A DNA stretch of 64,000 nucleotides, from positions 27,624,687 to 27,688,686 of the forward strand of contig OZ024858.1 of the NCBI GenBank assembly GCA_964017155.1, given 5' to 3'. Positions 42,201 to 50,830 of this stretch are shown here, piece after piece. The stretch comes from Oasisia sp. SBJ-2009. Its lineage: Eukaryota; Annelida; Polychaeta; Sabellida; Siboglinidae. Both the position numbers and the translations under genes were made by a program. Below the pieces are notes generated by a model. The model saw nothing but the letters and a program-made list of their open reading frames with translations. It was not told where the DNA came from and did not search any database. Numbering within the stretch: the first letter of the stretch is position 1; the number at the start of each line of letters is the position of its first letter.

Positions 42201-43670
42201 CAGACTTCTCTGCAGAATTCTCAGCAGACTTCTCAGCCAACTCCTCAGCAGACTTCTCAGGTGTTTCAGCTTCAGCAGCTGATTCAGAAAGTACTATGTC
42301 TGGCACTGTCGACAAAGAAGAAGAATTTTCAGAAGATCTTGTTTTTATTCTACCATTATTTCAAATAATGCACACACAATATATCAAACAACTCAGAACA
42401 CTATCAATACATGGTATATAAAATCACAGCAAACTTGACAATAATGTATATGGTCAAATCCAATGAAATTAGGTTTTGGGGCACCAGGTAAGGTACCAAA
42501 ATAAAATTGCTTGAATAATCTAGGCTTTAAACGTGATTAATGCATGTATATTGAGACAACTTCCCTCAAAGTTGCTCACATGGTAATGAATGTAAATGTT
42601 TATTAATTTATATAGCGCCATATTTATACAGTGATATTCTAAGATGCTGCACAATATACGAGTCAATATAAACATTCAACATAATAAACATATATTGATA
42701 TAATATAAAATACTAAAATAAATTAGCTAAATAAATACATAAATGCATTGTTTAATTAATAAAATATAAATAATAAAAAATAATAATAATAACAATGACA
42801 TTTTGTTTTAGTACAAACATCCAACGTAGACTAAGTAGTTATTTAACAAATGTAAAACTAATAAAATGTGCAACCATAAGTTAGTTGTAGGGTACATCAA
42901 AATAGCGAGTCTTTAATTTAATCTTAAAAACGCCAACATCGTTGCAGCTGCGCATATCTTTGGGTAATGAGTTCAACAATTTTAGTGCAGCCACTCTAAA
43001 TGCCCGATCTCCCAAAGTTTTCCTGAACTTTTGTCTTTACCAGGCATGGGGTCAAATACATTTGTACAGTATTTGATACTTTCAAATACTTTTTCAAATA
43101 CATTGTCAGTATCAACATTTCTGTTTCATGATCACACGTAACGCCTGAGATTACCTTTTTTACAAATCACCTTTCACCAAATAATTCTTTTCAACATTCT
43201 ATGAAATCAATTTTGCCATAATTTTAAAGTTGTATGTAGGTTAGGGTTAGAAAAAATTCACCCACTGTGATACACTAGAACTATAATGTATAATAATCGT
43301 ATTCGAATAAAATGGCAGTGTATTTGTATTTGAAATCTAGAAAAGCAATGTATTTATATTTGATTTGGCTGGGTTATATTTGTATTTGATCCCAAGATGT
43401 GTATTTGGACCCAGCCGGGCCAGAGTGCAACAGTCGTCACACCAGACTACAGCACCTGCACTACTGCCACCAGGTCAAAAAAACCTTTAGAGCTACTGAT
43501 TTTTACTCTTGACACCTCGAGACGTGAGCATGCACTGGGTGGATGGAGGTACAATCATCACCTGTGGTTGTGCTCCCCTGGGGCCCAGGCTCTGTAGCAG
43601 GAGCATCTGGTTCAGCTGGGGGAGCCTCTCCCTCTCCCTCTGGCGCATTAGCAGTCTCTTCGGGGGCTTT
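25439..43670 (-). CDS. CCDC96: Coiled-coil domain-containing protein 96 (CFAP184), start exon not found
   Basis: Minus-strand exons in transcript order: 43670-43562, 42305-41931, 38606-38454, 36113-36049, 35472-35394, 31484-31321, 30241-30088, 29302-29109, 28452-28333, 27828-27736, 27071-26934 and 25687-25439 (stop). All phases match, and the total of 1893 nt gives 630 residues plus stop. The first five exons encode an acidic, low-complexity N-terminus. The last seven encode the long coiled coil, including the DUF4201-type block LIDFEQLKIENQTYNEKI. The wording of that block (NEKIEERNEELLKLR, RDILSRTKQARDGLRIDN, QCGLLANKSLLRDYEE) is typical of CCDC96. In motile cilia CCDC96 pairs with CCDC113/CFAP263 on the axoneme near radial spoke 3 and the nexin-dynein regulatory complex. 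As far as I recall, the human gene has a single coding exon, so the many introns here are notable. If translation instead begins at the ATG at 31458 (good Kozak context), the product is 361 residues. Confidence 0.85.
25735..25845. repeat. (GT)n then (GTGC)n microsatellite
   Basis: About 33 GT units followed by ten GTGC units, immediately upstream of the 3' part of a LINE at 25846. Confidence 0.95.
25846..26335 (+). mobile_element. LINE 3' fragment in a CCDC96 intron
   Basis: The plus strand shows the end of a LINE polyprotein (YQKSFYVGCIPLWNAL) followed by a long AT-rich 3' UTR containing CACGTTACAACTGCAGGA and CTTTTTAGCAGTAAAT. That UTR recurs at 63285-63570. It is 5'-truncated and antisense to CCDC96. 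Confidence 0.8.
26336..26600. other. Intron, AT-rich, no feature seen
   Basis: Low-complexity A/T-rich sequence. It may be the 3' UTR of the LINE fragment at 26600-26765 on the minus strand. Confidence 0.4.
26600..26765 (-). mobile_element. LINE C-terminal fragment
   Basis: The minus strand reads GEKAISSAAPCLWNNLPLAMRA, the common C-terminal motif of CR1/Jockey-group polyproteins, then breaks. Sense to CCDC96. It is bounded upstream by a TA-rich tract. Confidence 0.8.
26765..26882. repeat. TA/TATG-rich microsatellite
   Basis: Alternating TATATA and CATATGTA words in a CCDC96 intron. Confidence 0.93.
27150..27260. repeat. (GT)n microsatellite
   Basis: About 21 GT units followed by GGTGTGTG and GCGTGC variants in a CCDC96 intron. 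Confidence 0.93.
27260..27735. other. CCDC96 intron, no feature seen
   Basis: No repeat or exon was recognised. Confidence 0.4.
27733..27735 (-). other. GC 5' splice site (GC-AG intron) in CCDC96
   Basis: On the minus strand the exon ends CGGAACGAG and the intron begins GCAAGTG, matching the GC-donor consensus AG|GCAAGT. The next exon starts after TTTCAG at 27071. The reading frame NEKIEERNE to ELLKLRKK across the junction is intact and conserved in the family, so the splice is real. GC donors are a small minority of animal introns. Confidence 0.85.
29310..30087. other. CCDC96 intron, no feature seen
   Basis: AT-rich intronic DNA without recognisable repeat or exon. Confidence 0.4.
30242..30605 (+). 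mobile_element. RTE-like LINE 3' end
   Basis: Ends GCCTTATGTCCCACTGGGG then GACGAAGAGG and (TAAG)n. The same terminus occurs in the minus-strand LINE fragment at 43698-44110 (GTGCTCCCAGTGAGCG, AAAAGGCATAAG, TAAG repeats). The upstream part (LDKNLLHKSIQRASF on the plus strand) is not recognised. Its left edge touches the acceptor of the CCDC96 exon at 30241, on the opposite strand. Confidence 0.65.
30606..31320. other. CCDC96 intron with a LINE/SINE-type tail
   Basis: At 30820-30890, AATAATAATATTTATAAAGCGC and GCTCAAAGCGCTGTACAAT match the 3' ends of the SINE and of the LINE fragment at 42595, so a short tail fragment is present. The rest is AT-rich. Confidence 0.5.
31597..34701 (+). mobile_element. 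Near full-length non-LTR retrotransposon (Jockey/CR1 group), degraded
   Basis: The plus strand encodes an apurinic endonuclease domain (SVIHFNARSLKANL, SETWFKENNWDG, GDFNIDLL and TDHMPIF) in three frame-shifted pieces (31597-31971, 31934-32146, 32119-32571). A reverse transcriptase follows (32983-34068) with NYRPISLVPQFSKILEK, AFDTVDHKILL, GVPQGSILGPVLF and the catalytic FADD box. The C-terminal part is broken by stops. The 3' end is a tandem CTTTCATTCA repeat (34650-34701). Frameshifts make it inactive. It lies antisense in the CCDC96 intron, 110 bp from the exon at 31484. Confidence 0.92.
34650..34701 (+). repeat. Tandem CTTTCATTCA 3' terminus of the LINE
   Basis: Five 10-bp units follow an AATAAA-like word at the LINE end. 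Short tandem 3' termini instead of poly(A) are common in CR1/L2-type elements. Confidence 0.85.
34702..35393. other. CCDC96 intron, no feature seen
   Basis: No exon or repeat was recognised. Confidence 0.4.
35394..36113 (-). CDS. CCDC96: CCDC96 candidate exon pair (phase-linked)
   Basis: Exon 36113-36049 (65 nt, acceptor tttgtag, donor gtaagttg, phase 1 to 0) reads VLEPEGHEAGRGHALE. Exon 35472-35394 (79 nt, acceptor tttttcag, donor gtaagtac, phase 0 to 1) reads SASRALSPTGSGN. Neither alone keeps the frame, but together they add 144 nt and fit exactly. They could therefore be included or skipped as a pair. Splice signals are strong. No homology is known to me. Confidence 0.45.
36120..37590. 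other. CCDC96 intron, no feature seen
   Basis: AT-rich, with no supported exon. Confidence 0.4.
37600..37775. repeat. TA-rich compound microsatellite
   Basis: TATATA tracts interleaved with ACATATAC and CAATATAT words. Confidence 0.9.
38152..38287. mobile_element. 136-bp hairpin MITE
   Basis: The left arm CTGTTGTATGCGGTTTTCAG pairs with the right arm AAACCTGAAAACCAAATAC, then AACAACACAG. It is a small non-coding inverted-repeat element in a CCDC96 intron, with no clear target duplication. Confidence 0.65.
38454..38606 (-). CDS. CCDC96: CCDC96 candidate acidic exon
   Basis: A 153-nt phase 1-1 exon with acceptor cgcaag and donor GTGAGC. It reads DDAPPGEESQEPLVEGE and continues E/P/G-rich to SSIPGMYS. 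Composition and phase fit between the exons at 42305 and 31484. The SSIP end resembles the end of the 42305 exon (LVIP), possibly an old exon duplication. Confidence 0.6.
38670..38732. repeat. 31-bp tandem duplication
   Basis: AAGTCCTCTGTAAGTCCG then TTGTCTGTCTTCTCT is repeated once with one base change. Confidence 0.8.
39030..39092. repeat. (TA)n microsatellite
   Basis: Long TA run just outside the palindrome at 39107. Confidence 0.9.
39107..39349. repeat. Large palindrome with a (TA)n centre
   Basis: Arms of about 85 bp pair around 39190-39264, which is almost pure TA. Left CAATGCATTTTAATTACATG pairs with right CATGTAATTAAAATGCTTTG, and the outer ends (TTTCAACCAAATATTTAA / TTAAATATTTTGTTGAAA) also pair. 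Probably a palindromic MITE. The TA centre can extrude as a cruciform. Confidence 0.85.
39596..41586. mobile_element. 1991-bp hAT-type DNA transposon (non-autonomous) with perfect 8-bp target duplication
   Basis: GACCAAAC flanks it exactly on both sides (39588-39595 and 41587-41594). The terminal inverted repeats begin CAGAGATGGAG. Subterminal GAGTACGAG / TCGTACTC words are repeated at both ends. The 8-bp duplication and CAG terminus are hAT hallmarks. No transposase frame survives. A second element is nested inside at 39846-40751. Confidence 0.9.
39846..40751. mobile_element. 906-bp element nested inside the hAT transposon
   Basis: Ends are inverted: CAGGGTTAGAAGTTAG at the left, and the complement of CAGGGTTCGAATTTAGG at the right. 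Subterminal GTGGGGGCCAGC and GGGCCC words sit on both sides. The termini look hAT-like, but no 8-bp duplication is visible. There is no intact coding frame. Confidence 0.75.
41931..43670 (-). CDS. CCDC96: CCDC96 upstream acidic exons, including a 12-bp coding minisatellite
   Basis: Exon 43670-43562 (phase 0 to 1) encodes KAPEETANAPEGEGE and related E/P/A-rich sequence. Exon 42305-41931 (375 nt, phase 1 to 1, acceptor gtcgacag, donor gtacaa) encodes about 20 tetrapeptide units of the type AEKS/AENL, followed by PEEDRAKSTPLVIP. The assignment to CCDC96 rests on strand, matching phases and the acidic N-terminus known in this family. Sequence homology itself is weak because the region is low complexity. 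Confidence 0.6.
42595..43035 (-). mobile_element. LINE 3' fragment (CR1/L2-like)
   Basis: The minus strand reads GDRAFRVAALKLLNSLPKDM and FKIKLKTRYFDVPYN, then a long AT-rich UTR ending GGCGCTATATAAATTAATA. The end resembles the SINE 3' end. It is sense to CCDC96, in its intron. Confidence 0.8.
43041..43401. mobile_element. hAT-like MITE rich in AAATAC, copy 1
   Basis: Starts CAGGCATGGGGTCAAATAC and ends with the decayed complement (TATTTGATCCCAAGATG). The interior shares GTATTTGA.ACTTTCAAATAC and GTAACGCCT-like words with copies at about 55095-55503 and 55776-56051. Confidence 0.7.
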
Positions 43671-43697
43671 CTGCAAATACAAAAGTACGCAACTATA

Positions 43698-44110
43698 ATC
43701 AACCTACTTACTTACTTATGCCTTTTCGCTCACTGGGAGCACAGGCCATTAACCAAGGAATGCCACCGTTTTCTGTCCGTGACCATCCTCTCCATCTCTC
43801 TCCTGGTGTATCCCATCTCCTTTGTTTCTTTTTCCGTGTCTCTCTGCCAGGTGTTTCGTGGCCTACCTCTTCTCCTCTTCCATGGGGGGGGGGGGGGTTC
43901 CATGTGATGGCTTGATGGGTGATTGTTTCTGGTGGTTCCCTGAGTGTATGTCCTATCCACCTCCATTTTCTCTTCTTTATTTCATTTTCTATGGGTAGTT
44001 GCTTGGTCATTTTCCAGAGTGTAGTGTTGGTTACCTTGTCTGTCCACTTCAGGTGTAGGATTCTGCGCATGCATTTGTTGATGAAGGTCTGTATTCTTTT
44101 TAGTGTCTTC
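43698..44110 (-). mobile_element. RTE-like LINE C-terminal fragment
   Basis: The minus strand encodes RRILHLKWTDKVTNTTLW, KKRKWRWIGHTLREPPE and RETRKKKQRRWDTPGERW, the familiar C-terminal block of RTE-type polyproteins. It ends in (TAAG)n. A 13-base G run around 43885 breaks the frame. The fragment lies just 5' of the CCDC96 exon at 43670. Confidence 0.85.
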
Positions 44111-44269
44111 TGTGTACTTCAACCTGCTCTATAATTATTATTTTACGTATACCACATGTGAGTGTCATTGGCGCTTTCTATGGTTGTTCTGGGCTATGTA
44201 AACTCTCCACCAATCAGCTCGTGTCTTTAAAAAAAGACATACAAAATAGTATATACCTCATAGTCTTCT

Positions 44270-44551
44270 CAGCAAACAATGACCCGTGATTTCACATGTT
44301 CTGTAAGTGAAATCACGAGTTCAGCTGGCTCAATTCACGTGAATTCACCGGATTCTGTGAACACATTTGGTGTGTCGACACGTGTTTACCGTGAAATTTA
44401 CCAGTTCTGACCCAGTACGACTCGTTCAAAACTCATGACAACAGGCAGAACACGTGTATTCACATGAATACACGTACTGGTGGAGTGGTACCAATTATGA
44501 ACCAGTATGATATGTGCCAACTGGTTCAGAAATGGTTCTTTCTTTGCTGGG
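44270..44551. mobile_element. About 280-bp MITE with short inverted ends
   Basis: Left CAGCAAACAATGACC is matched by the complement of the right end (CAGCAAAGAAAGAACC). The interior holds several hairpins (GTGATTTCAC..GTGAAATCAC, CGTGTATTCACATGAATACACG). Non-coding. No target duplication was identified. Confidence 0.6.
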
Positions 44552-44789
44552 TTCATCTTCATCCGTCTGGCAGCCTCAGTAATCATGTTAATAATTTACT
44601 ATGTGTGTGTGTTGTGTGTCTGACAATGTCACCTATTCTATGTTTCTATGTCAAGGCCCACGGCCAGGGAAGTATATGAATATCTCATTCGTTCTCGGGG
44701 AATTAAACCTCTTGTGAAATCAGTCTCAGCTAAACTAAATCTAAATAGAGAAACACAGATGGTAGCCATGTCATATGGTATAATCATTG

Positions 44790-45060
44790 TGATTTTCAAT
44801 GGGCCATCAAATGACATATATCCCATATCACCAGACAGCCTACAGACATAAGACAATCTTCCCAAGAACAATACCTGAGTGGAACGGCCTTAAATTCTTT
44901 GAAAAATCACAACAGTTTCTGCTCCTTCATCTCTTGAAACTAGGGTCTGTTGTGTTAGTGAAAGCTAAGGCCTTTAGCTGTGCCAGTCGATCGAGGCTGT
45001 GACCACTTTGGCAGCTGGATTGTGGATACATCTGGCCAGATACTCGACATCCCCTGTTAA
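44790..45060 (+). mobile_element. LINE C-terminal remnant
   Basis: The plus strand reads YRHKTIFPRTIPEWNGL, the end motif of many LINE polyproteins (FFPRTIxxWNxLP), followed by decayed sequence. Confidence 0.65.
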
Positions 45061-45522
45061 AACTCATTGGTCGAGGACAGGGCTTTTTTACAGACTGTTT
45101 TTATGAATAACTGTTTTTTAAATAATTATTTAACTATTTAATCTATTAATTTATTATTTTTAATTAAAATTAGTCACCTAGCTCATCAAACACAAAAAAG
45201 CAATAAGCATAACTGTCACTCAAAGTGCAGCATAATCTGCGAGCAGACTTGATCTGCTTAATCATAATATGCCACTGGATGTATATGGTCATGATGGTGC
45301 CGGTGGTTGAAAAAGTAAGAAGATGACATTTGCCTGCATAATATGAATGGGTACCCGGTGATCTCGGACTTTCGCGATCTCGGACTAAGTGATCTCGGAC
45401 TGTTTCGGTGATCTCGGCCAGTGTGTGGCAGTGATCTCGGACTGTTTCGGTGATCTCGGACTAAGTGATCTCGGACTGTTTCGGTGATCTCGGACTAAGT
45501 GATCTCGGACTGTTTCGATGGA

Positions 45523-45540
45523 TACACACACACGCACACA

Positions 45541-45628
<88 letters not shown>

Positions 45629-45630
45629 CA
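45523..45630. repeat. (ACGC)n microsatellite inside the foldback element
   Basis: About 24 CACG units directly after the left arm. Confidence 0.93.
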
Positions 45631-46204
45631 CAACTTGTTCCCAATGCATATGCATGCATGCCTGTGCAATTTATTGTTGATAGAACGGCATCAACGGTTT
45701 CGCTCTTGCATTGAACCCGTGATGCCATCATTCGACGTCGTTGTTCGTTCTCTGAGAAGTATTTCTAAATATGTGTGAGGGTTATGGGGGTGAGGTTATT
45801 GTGTGCAAATTATTTATTACAAGTTGTTCCCGTGGCTTATGACTGTATAACGGAAAGACGTTTGTCCAAAACCATTTATTGTGAGAAAAATGCATGCCAA
45901 TTTGCTGTCTCTTGTAGGAGATCTATGTTTAAAAAATAGTAACGGAGTATATCATCAGGCACGTACGCTGATTTGAGGCACATTTGACACGCCAGATTTG
46001 CTCAGCTCCTCTTTAGCATAGGAAGAAAGGGATTAGGCATAACGGATTTCTTTTGTTGTTACTCGCCAACATCAAATGGAGGCATTTCTCACCCAAGTGT
46101 AGAGCTTTGAGTAAATGAAAGCTTTCTGTGGTCGAATCCAAAGACTGATTTCATATGTGCTCATGGCGTGATTACATCGTTTAAAGTCACTTATGTAAAA
46201 CCAC

Positions 46205-46930
46205 AAACAACGCAACAACAACAAGGGTGTTAACTCAATTGCTGTACGTGGTTTCCATGCGTCGTAACAAATCAAAGAAAACTCATGAAAGAAATAATCT
46301 GCTTAATACCGCTGCAGTGCACGAGTAGACAGCCGATTACTATGGCCTGCCTCAAAACGTTCATAAATCATAGAAAGATGTGCCCAATATAGCAAAGCAA
46401 GTCGATAATGTTCGCAACTCCCAAAGGATACAATTTTAAGTGTCGATTGTTCTAATAGTTAAAAAAATTGCATGATCGATGCTATTTTCCTGCTTGGAAG
46501 TCGCTTGTGTGCTTACGTGCGAGCATGCGTGTGTATGCGCGCGTGCGTATGTGTTTCAAACGAGGAAGATGTGATACATCTTTTCTGCTTCCGATTATAA
46601 TTTATGTTGTAATTGAGATGCCACAGAGTCCTGGAATACTTTAAAATCTACGCTGCATGCAATGATTATACCTTTTAAGGTAACGGCTCTGTGAAACAAT
46701 AAACAACATTAAGGGTGTTAAGTCAATTGCCGTACATTGTTTCCATGCGTCTCAACAAATCAAAGAAAAAACATGAAAGGAGGAATCTGCTCAATAACGC
46801 AATGCACGAGTAGACAGCCGATTACTATGGCGTGCCTCAAAACACGTTCACACAGCCCATAAATCAAAGACAAACGAAAATATGTGCTCAATATAGCTCA
46901 GCAACAATTGGAAGTCGATTACGTTCGCAC
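46205..46930. repeat. Internal direct duplication of the foldback element
   Basis: Two roughly 225-bp blocks share GTTTCCATGCGTC, CGAGTAGACAGCCGATTAC (with TATGG following) and CAATATAGC in the same order. They are about 490 bp apart and have diverged by indels. Confidence 0.85.
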
Positions 46931-47349
46931 CGGACACAAATCAAATATAAACAATAAGAAAAGGACTATTGCGAAACAATTAAATTACCACGCATTCTAC
47001 CTTTTTAATTAATGTATATTGCATTAATAACTCAGTTGTGTTGTTATAATGCCAAAAATTAAACTACGTAAAACCTGGTTCTTAGAAGAAGACTATCAAA
47101 CAGAATCCACTCAAACAGATTGGTTCCTTGCTCAAAACTTGGCGGATCGTTATAACATTTTTATTGCATTGCAGGCTCAATAAGTTCACCGAAACAGTCC
47201 GAGATCACTTAGTCCGAGATCACTTAGTCCGAGATCACCGTAACAGTCCGAGATCACTGCCGCACACTGGCCGAGATCACCGAAACAGTCCGAGATCACT
47301 TAGTCCGAGATCGCGAAAGTCCGAGATCACCGTGAAGCATATGAATGAT

Positions 47350-48080
47350 ATGATGTACTTGGCTACCCGCACTGAAATAGTAATATTAAGACAAGGGATG
47401 TCGGGAGATACTACATACTGTCTCTGCTCTGAGTGTAGATTATCTATGCCCATTATAACCCGGTATACCTATAACCCTACTCTCCCTTAGCATATTAGTA
47501 CTAGCCGGCCAAGCCTAGCTAGTAGTGGCTTGTACGCGAAAATGTACCGGGGACGTGAGATTATACATCCGTCTAGCAAAAATCGCATTGCTATGGTGAG
47601 CACTGGATACCGAGCACTGTTTAAACATATTTGTGCAATATATATATGATAGTATTTCATAATATCACTATTTAAAGAATACCATAATTCGAGGCACTAT
47701 GGAAATTGGCTTTATCTGCGTTCTTAAAACAAACGTACCTCGTCGTCAGCCATATTGGTTGTCATGTAAACAAGAAACGGCCCACATTAAAAGGCGGATC
47801 ACAAACGGGAATACCATACGGACCGGCCGGACCATCTATACGATCAATGCATACTTGCTTTGTTATTGTTGCTGTTGTAGGATGTTCTTGTGATGTTTAG
47901 ATGTTTTGCAAAATAACATACGTGGAATGAGAAAACATTAATGTTTTAACAAACTGAACACATCAGTATAATTAATAACCTAACATTTCTTGGGTTTGTT
48001 TTTTGTTTATTTTCACCACATCCCAACATAACTAGGCTGACCACAACAATGACATCTGGTATATAAATGACACAGAATAA

Positions 48081-48084
<4 letters not shown>
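47350..48084. other. Intergenic sequence, no feature seen
   Basis: No supported exon. Any CCDC96 start exon could lie here, but I could not find one. Confidence 0.35.

Positions 48085-48127
<43 letters not shown>
48085..48127. repeat. (TA)n microsatellite
   Basis: About 20 TA units. Confidence 0.9.
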
Positions 48128-48128
<1 letters not shown>

Positions 48129-49779
48129 CACCAACAAGTGCATATCTTAATTTTAACAAAAGAACATAATTTTTTTTAATAAATAAAATAAGAATAATCA
48201 TCGTCAAATTAAACTAAAAAATCTGTTTTCTTTATAATTCCTGGAGAAAAAAGTTAACGTTTTGGCAATATGTCCCTGGTAGAGAAAAGAAAAAGTAACA
48301 ACTGCCAACAACGATCATATTTTTCGTATAGTCTTCAGGAAATGATAAGTTTTATTATAATACAATGATAATCATCTGCGCGTTTATTTTGTGAATTGTC
48401 TTCGTTAGAGGAATATAAGTGATTTTTTTGTAACGCAGTGTATGTAAATATGATATATGTAAGATATGTGCGAAGTTTGGCGGCTATTGGTGGTCATTTT
48501 CATGGTTAGATCAATCCAACCAGGTTGTCTCGCACCCGCACTGTGAATGTCAATTCCAACGAATCCATTGGACCACTGATTCAGTTCTGGTCGATTCAAA
48601 TGGTAGCAATAAAGATAGCTCACTGATATTGTCTTTCCCTGTACCGTTGCAACAACTGCATGAGGAACAATATGGCATATTGTGGTCACGAATTCGTTGT
48701 AAATCGACGTAACGTAAATCCAACGAACCGCTTGGCTTTCCTTTATTATGCCTTTATTATGACAGCAGAACCAGCAGAAGACTCGGTGATGTATTGTTTT
48801 TCAAAGCGCAGATAGAAGCGTGTTTTGGGTTTTGTGTGTGACTTTAATATGACAATAATTATTGCTATTTTATTTATTTGTAAGGTAATCTCACAAATAA
48901 GTTTAAGTGACTAATATAAACATATAAGTCATAATGATAATTGTTAATGCAATACAATAATAAAAAACTCAGATATGTATTACGATCGCCCGTCCGTTCG
49001 TGGTCCGCCGTTTAGTGTGGACCCAAGAAACGCAGCGTCGCCCTCTAGCGGATTTTTTTTTTTATGGCGGGAAACAAAGACCATGAGTCCTAGCCTTAAA
49101 AATAGTTTCACGTCCCTCTCTTGATCCTTTTTGTTTACCTCAACTTTTGTTTACTATTTACAGCGTTGACTATGTATAATATGTTATTTTTAGATGCTTT
49201 TTGGATCTGAGAAGTAATTTTTTTACAAGAGTCTTGTCCAAAACTAGCTGTGCTTACAGTTTTAGACTCTTTCTATTCATACTTTACTCATCATGCATAG
49301 TACATATGATATATATTATATTCTACAATTTCAAATGAGCGCAATGTAGGCTTTATAATAATAACACTTCATTTTTACACTCATTTCCATAGTAGTACTC
49401 GACATGTTTAAAGGTGTTTACAGTAATGTGGTACCTACTAAAATGTAGAGTGCAATTAAACTATATGTAATAAATAAAAGATACCAGGCTACAAACTATT
49501 AACATGTAATAGGTAAACATAATTATAAATATATACTGAATATAAAATTAAATCAATAGGCTAGTTACACTAATTAAAGATATAAAAATGGGTATAACTG
49601 CAATTCTAAAGAAATCTGAGCTTAAAATGCCAATACATACATAACAGATACAATTAATAAATAAGATAAATAGACATTAAAATATTAACGAGTAACTAGT
49701 TAAAATAATAAGCTAATATAATAGTATAAATAAAATAGTAATAATAAATACTATGATGCGATGAGTGAAACGTATAGAG
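48128..49779. other. Intergenic sequence with one unrecognised open stretch
   Basis: At about 48480-48689 the minus strand is open (AVVATVQGKTISVSYLYC and on to QPGWIDLTM). The composition looks protein-like, but I recognise no family. The rest is AT-rich. Confidence 0.3.
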
Positions 49780-49960
49780 AACTATAATTATATAGACATT
49801 AAAAGGAAGCTTGAAATAATGAATCTTAATTAAGACACACTTTAAATATGTTAGCATATGCTCGTTGAGATGCAAATCTTCAGGTAGTGCATTCCATAAA
49901 TTTGAATTCATTGTGTACATTTGTTGCATGCCTCATGGTTCGAGGTCCTCGACCACAATC
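49780..49960 (-). mobile_element. LINE C-terminal remnant
   Basis: The minus strand keeps SNLWNALPEDLHL, the WNxLP motif of LINE polyproteins, before decaying. Confidence 0.55.
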
Positions 49961-50126
49961 AAGTCTAGAATCAATGCTTATCTCTTGCATATTTCTGCTA
50001 TTGCCTGCATTTGCCAGGCATTTTTATGTCAGTGTTTGCATGTGAATTTAGGGGTCACAATGAAACTGATACAGTGATATGCCGGCCCTTTGCCGGGGCA
50101 ATACAAAATGGCAAATTTGGGGATAT

Positions 50127-50155
50127 ATATGTATATATATATATATATATATATC
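50127..50155. repeat. (TA)n microsatellite
   Basis: Short TATGTATATA run. Confidence 0.85.
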
Positions 50156-50256
50156 ACATACTGGCTAACCAAGCTAAACACATAATCAAAACATGAACAA
50201 ACATTTGCAATGTATACCAATATTCAAATTTTCTAACACTTATTTTATTCCACCAG

Positions 50257-50401
50257 TGCAAACGAATGGCTAAAAATAAATGTTGGCGAAATACTTACAA
50301 AATATACACAGCAAGATGAAGTTGTAGGAACAAATTTCCGTGCAATGAGTCAAAATGGAAACAGTGGTGGTAATACCTACAAAATTCCCATCCAAAAGTG
50401 A
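50257..50401 (+). pseudogene. Exon-like fragment of unrecognised protein, in-frame TGA
   Basis: After a good acceptor (ttttattccaccag) the plus strand reads ANEWLKINVGEILTKYTQ, then EVVGTNFRAMSQNGNSGG and IPIQK, and stops at TGA 50399-50401. The same frame continues beyond the TGA with TPDGKWTRKPLAY. Composition is protein-like rather than random. It is either the last exon of a gene to the left or a retired exon whose TGA replaced a TGG. I do not recognise the family. It ends 430 bp upstream of TK1. Confidence 0.4.
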
Positions 50402-50830
50402 ACTCCAGATGGCAAGTGGACAAGGAAGCCTTTGGCATATTGAGAGTCCAACCCCTAGTTACCTATGTATATTCTGCACTTCTGAGGTATTTGTAGATGT
50501 TTTTTTAAACACACCACAGGTATCTTATTACTAATCTGGCATTATGCAATGGGGGCCAATGAGTAATTTGTGTAATATAAGTTACAGTTTTCGAAATGTA
50601 TGTTCACAAACTTCATTTTACATCTTTGTTGATCAGATATTCTGTCATTCCAGCTAAAAAAAATTAATAATGTATTTGCAATAGCTAGGCTTAGTAACAA
50701 CATACTTTCAAAAAGTCTGGATGAGAAACTATTTTCTTTTTCACTTAGCCTAATTCAAGTTAAACGTGGTGTCATACGAAAGGACTTCTAAGATTAACCG
50801 TGAGCAGGCTTAGAGCAGTTGTTAAAGATG

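Larger units (their letters stand above)
45350..47338. mobile_element. 1989-bp foldback transposon with tandem-repeat arms and 9-bp target duplication
   Basis: ATATGAATG flanks it directly (45341-45349 and 47339-47347). Arms of about 150 bp (45350-45520 and 47186-47338) are inverted copies built from tandem GTGATCTCGGACT words with AA or GTTTCG spacers. The unique word CGGCCAGTGTG sits at the same place in both arms. The interior includes an (ACGC)n tract and an internal direct duplication (about 46205-46425 and 46695-46930). No transposase was recognised. Long modular termini plus a 9-bp duplication resemble foldback or Mutator-like elements. Confidence 0.87.

Noticed and set aside
41846..42421. 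Plus-strand Ser/Ala/Phe-rich frame (191 codons)
   Set aside because: Antisense of the AEKS/AENL coding repeat. The minus strand has matching splice signals and phases.
44398..44586. Possible CCDC96 start exon (MITEAARRMKMNPAKKE)
   Set aside because: No usable GT donor in the right phase, and most of it lies inside the MITE at 44270-44551.
45350..45520. CRISPR-like array of GTGATCTCGGACT units
   Set aside because: The spacers are not unique, the second array is an exact inverted counterpart at 47186-47338, and the host is an animal. It is a transposon terminus.
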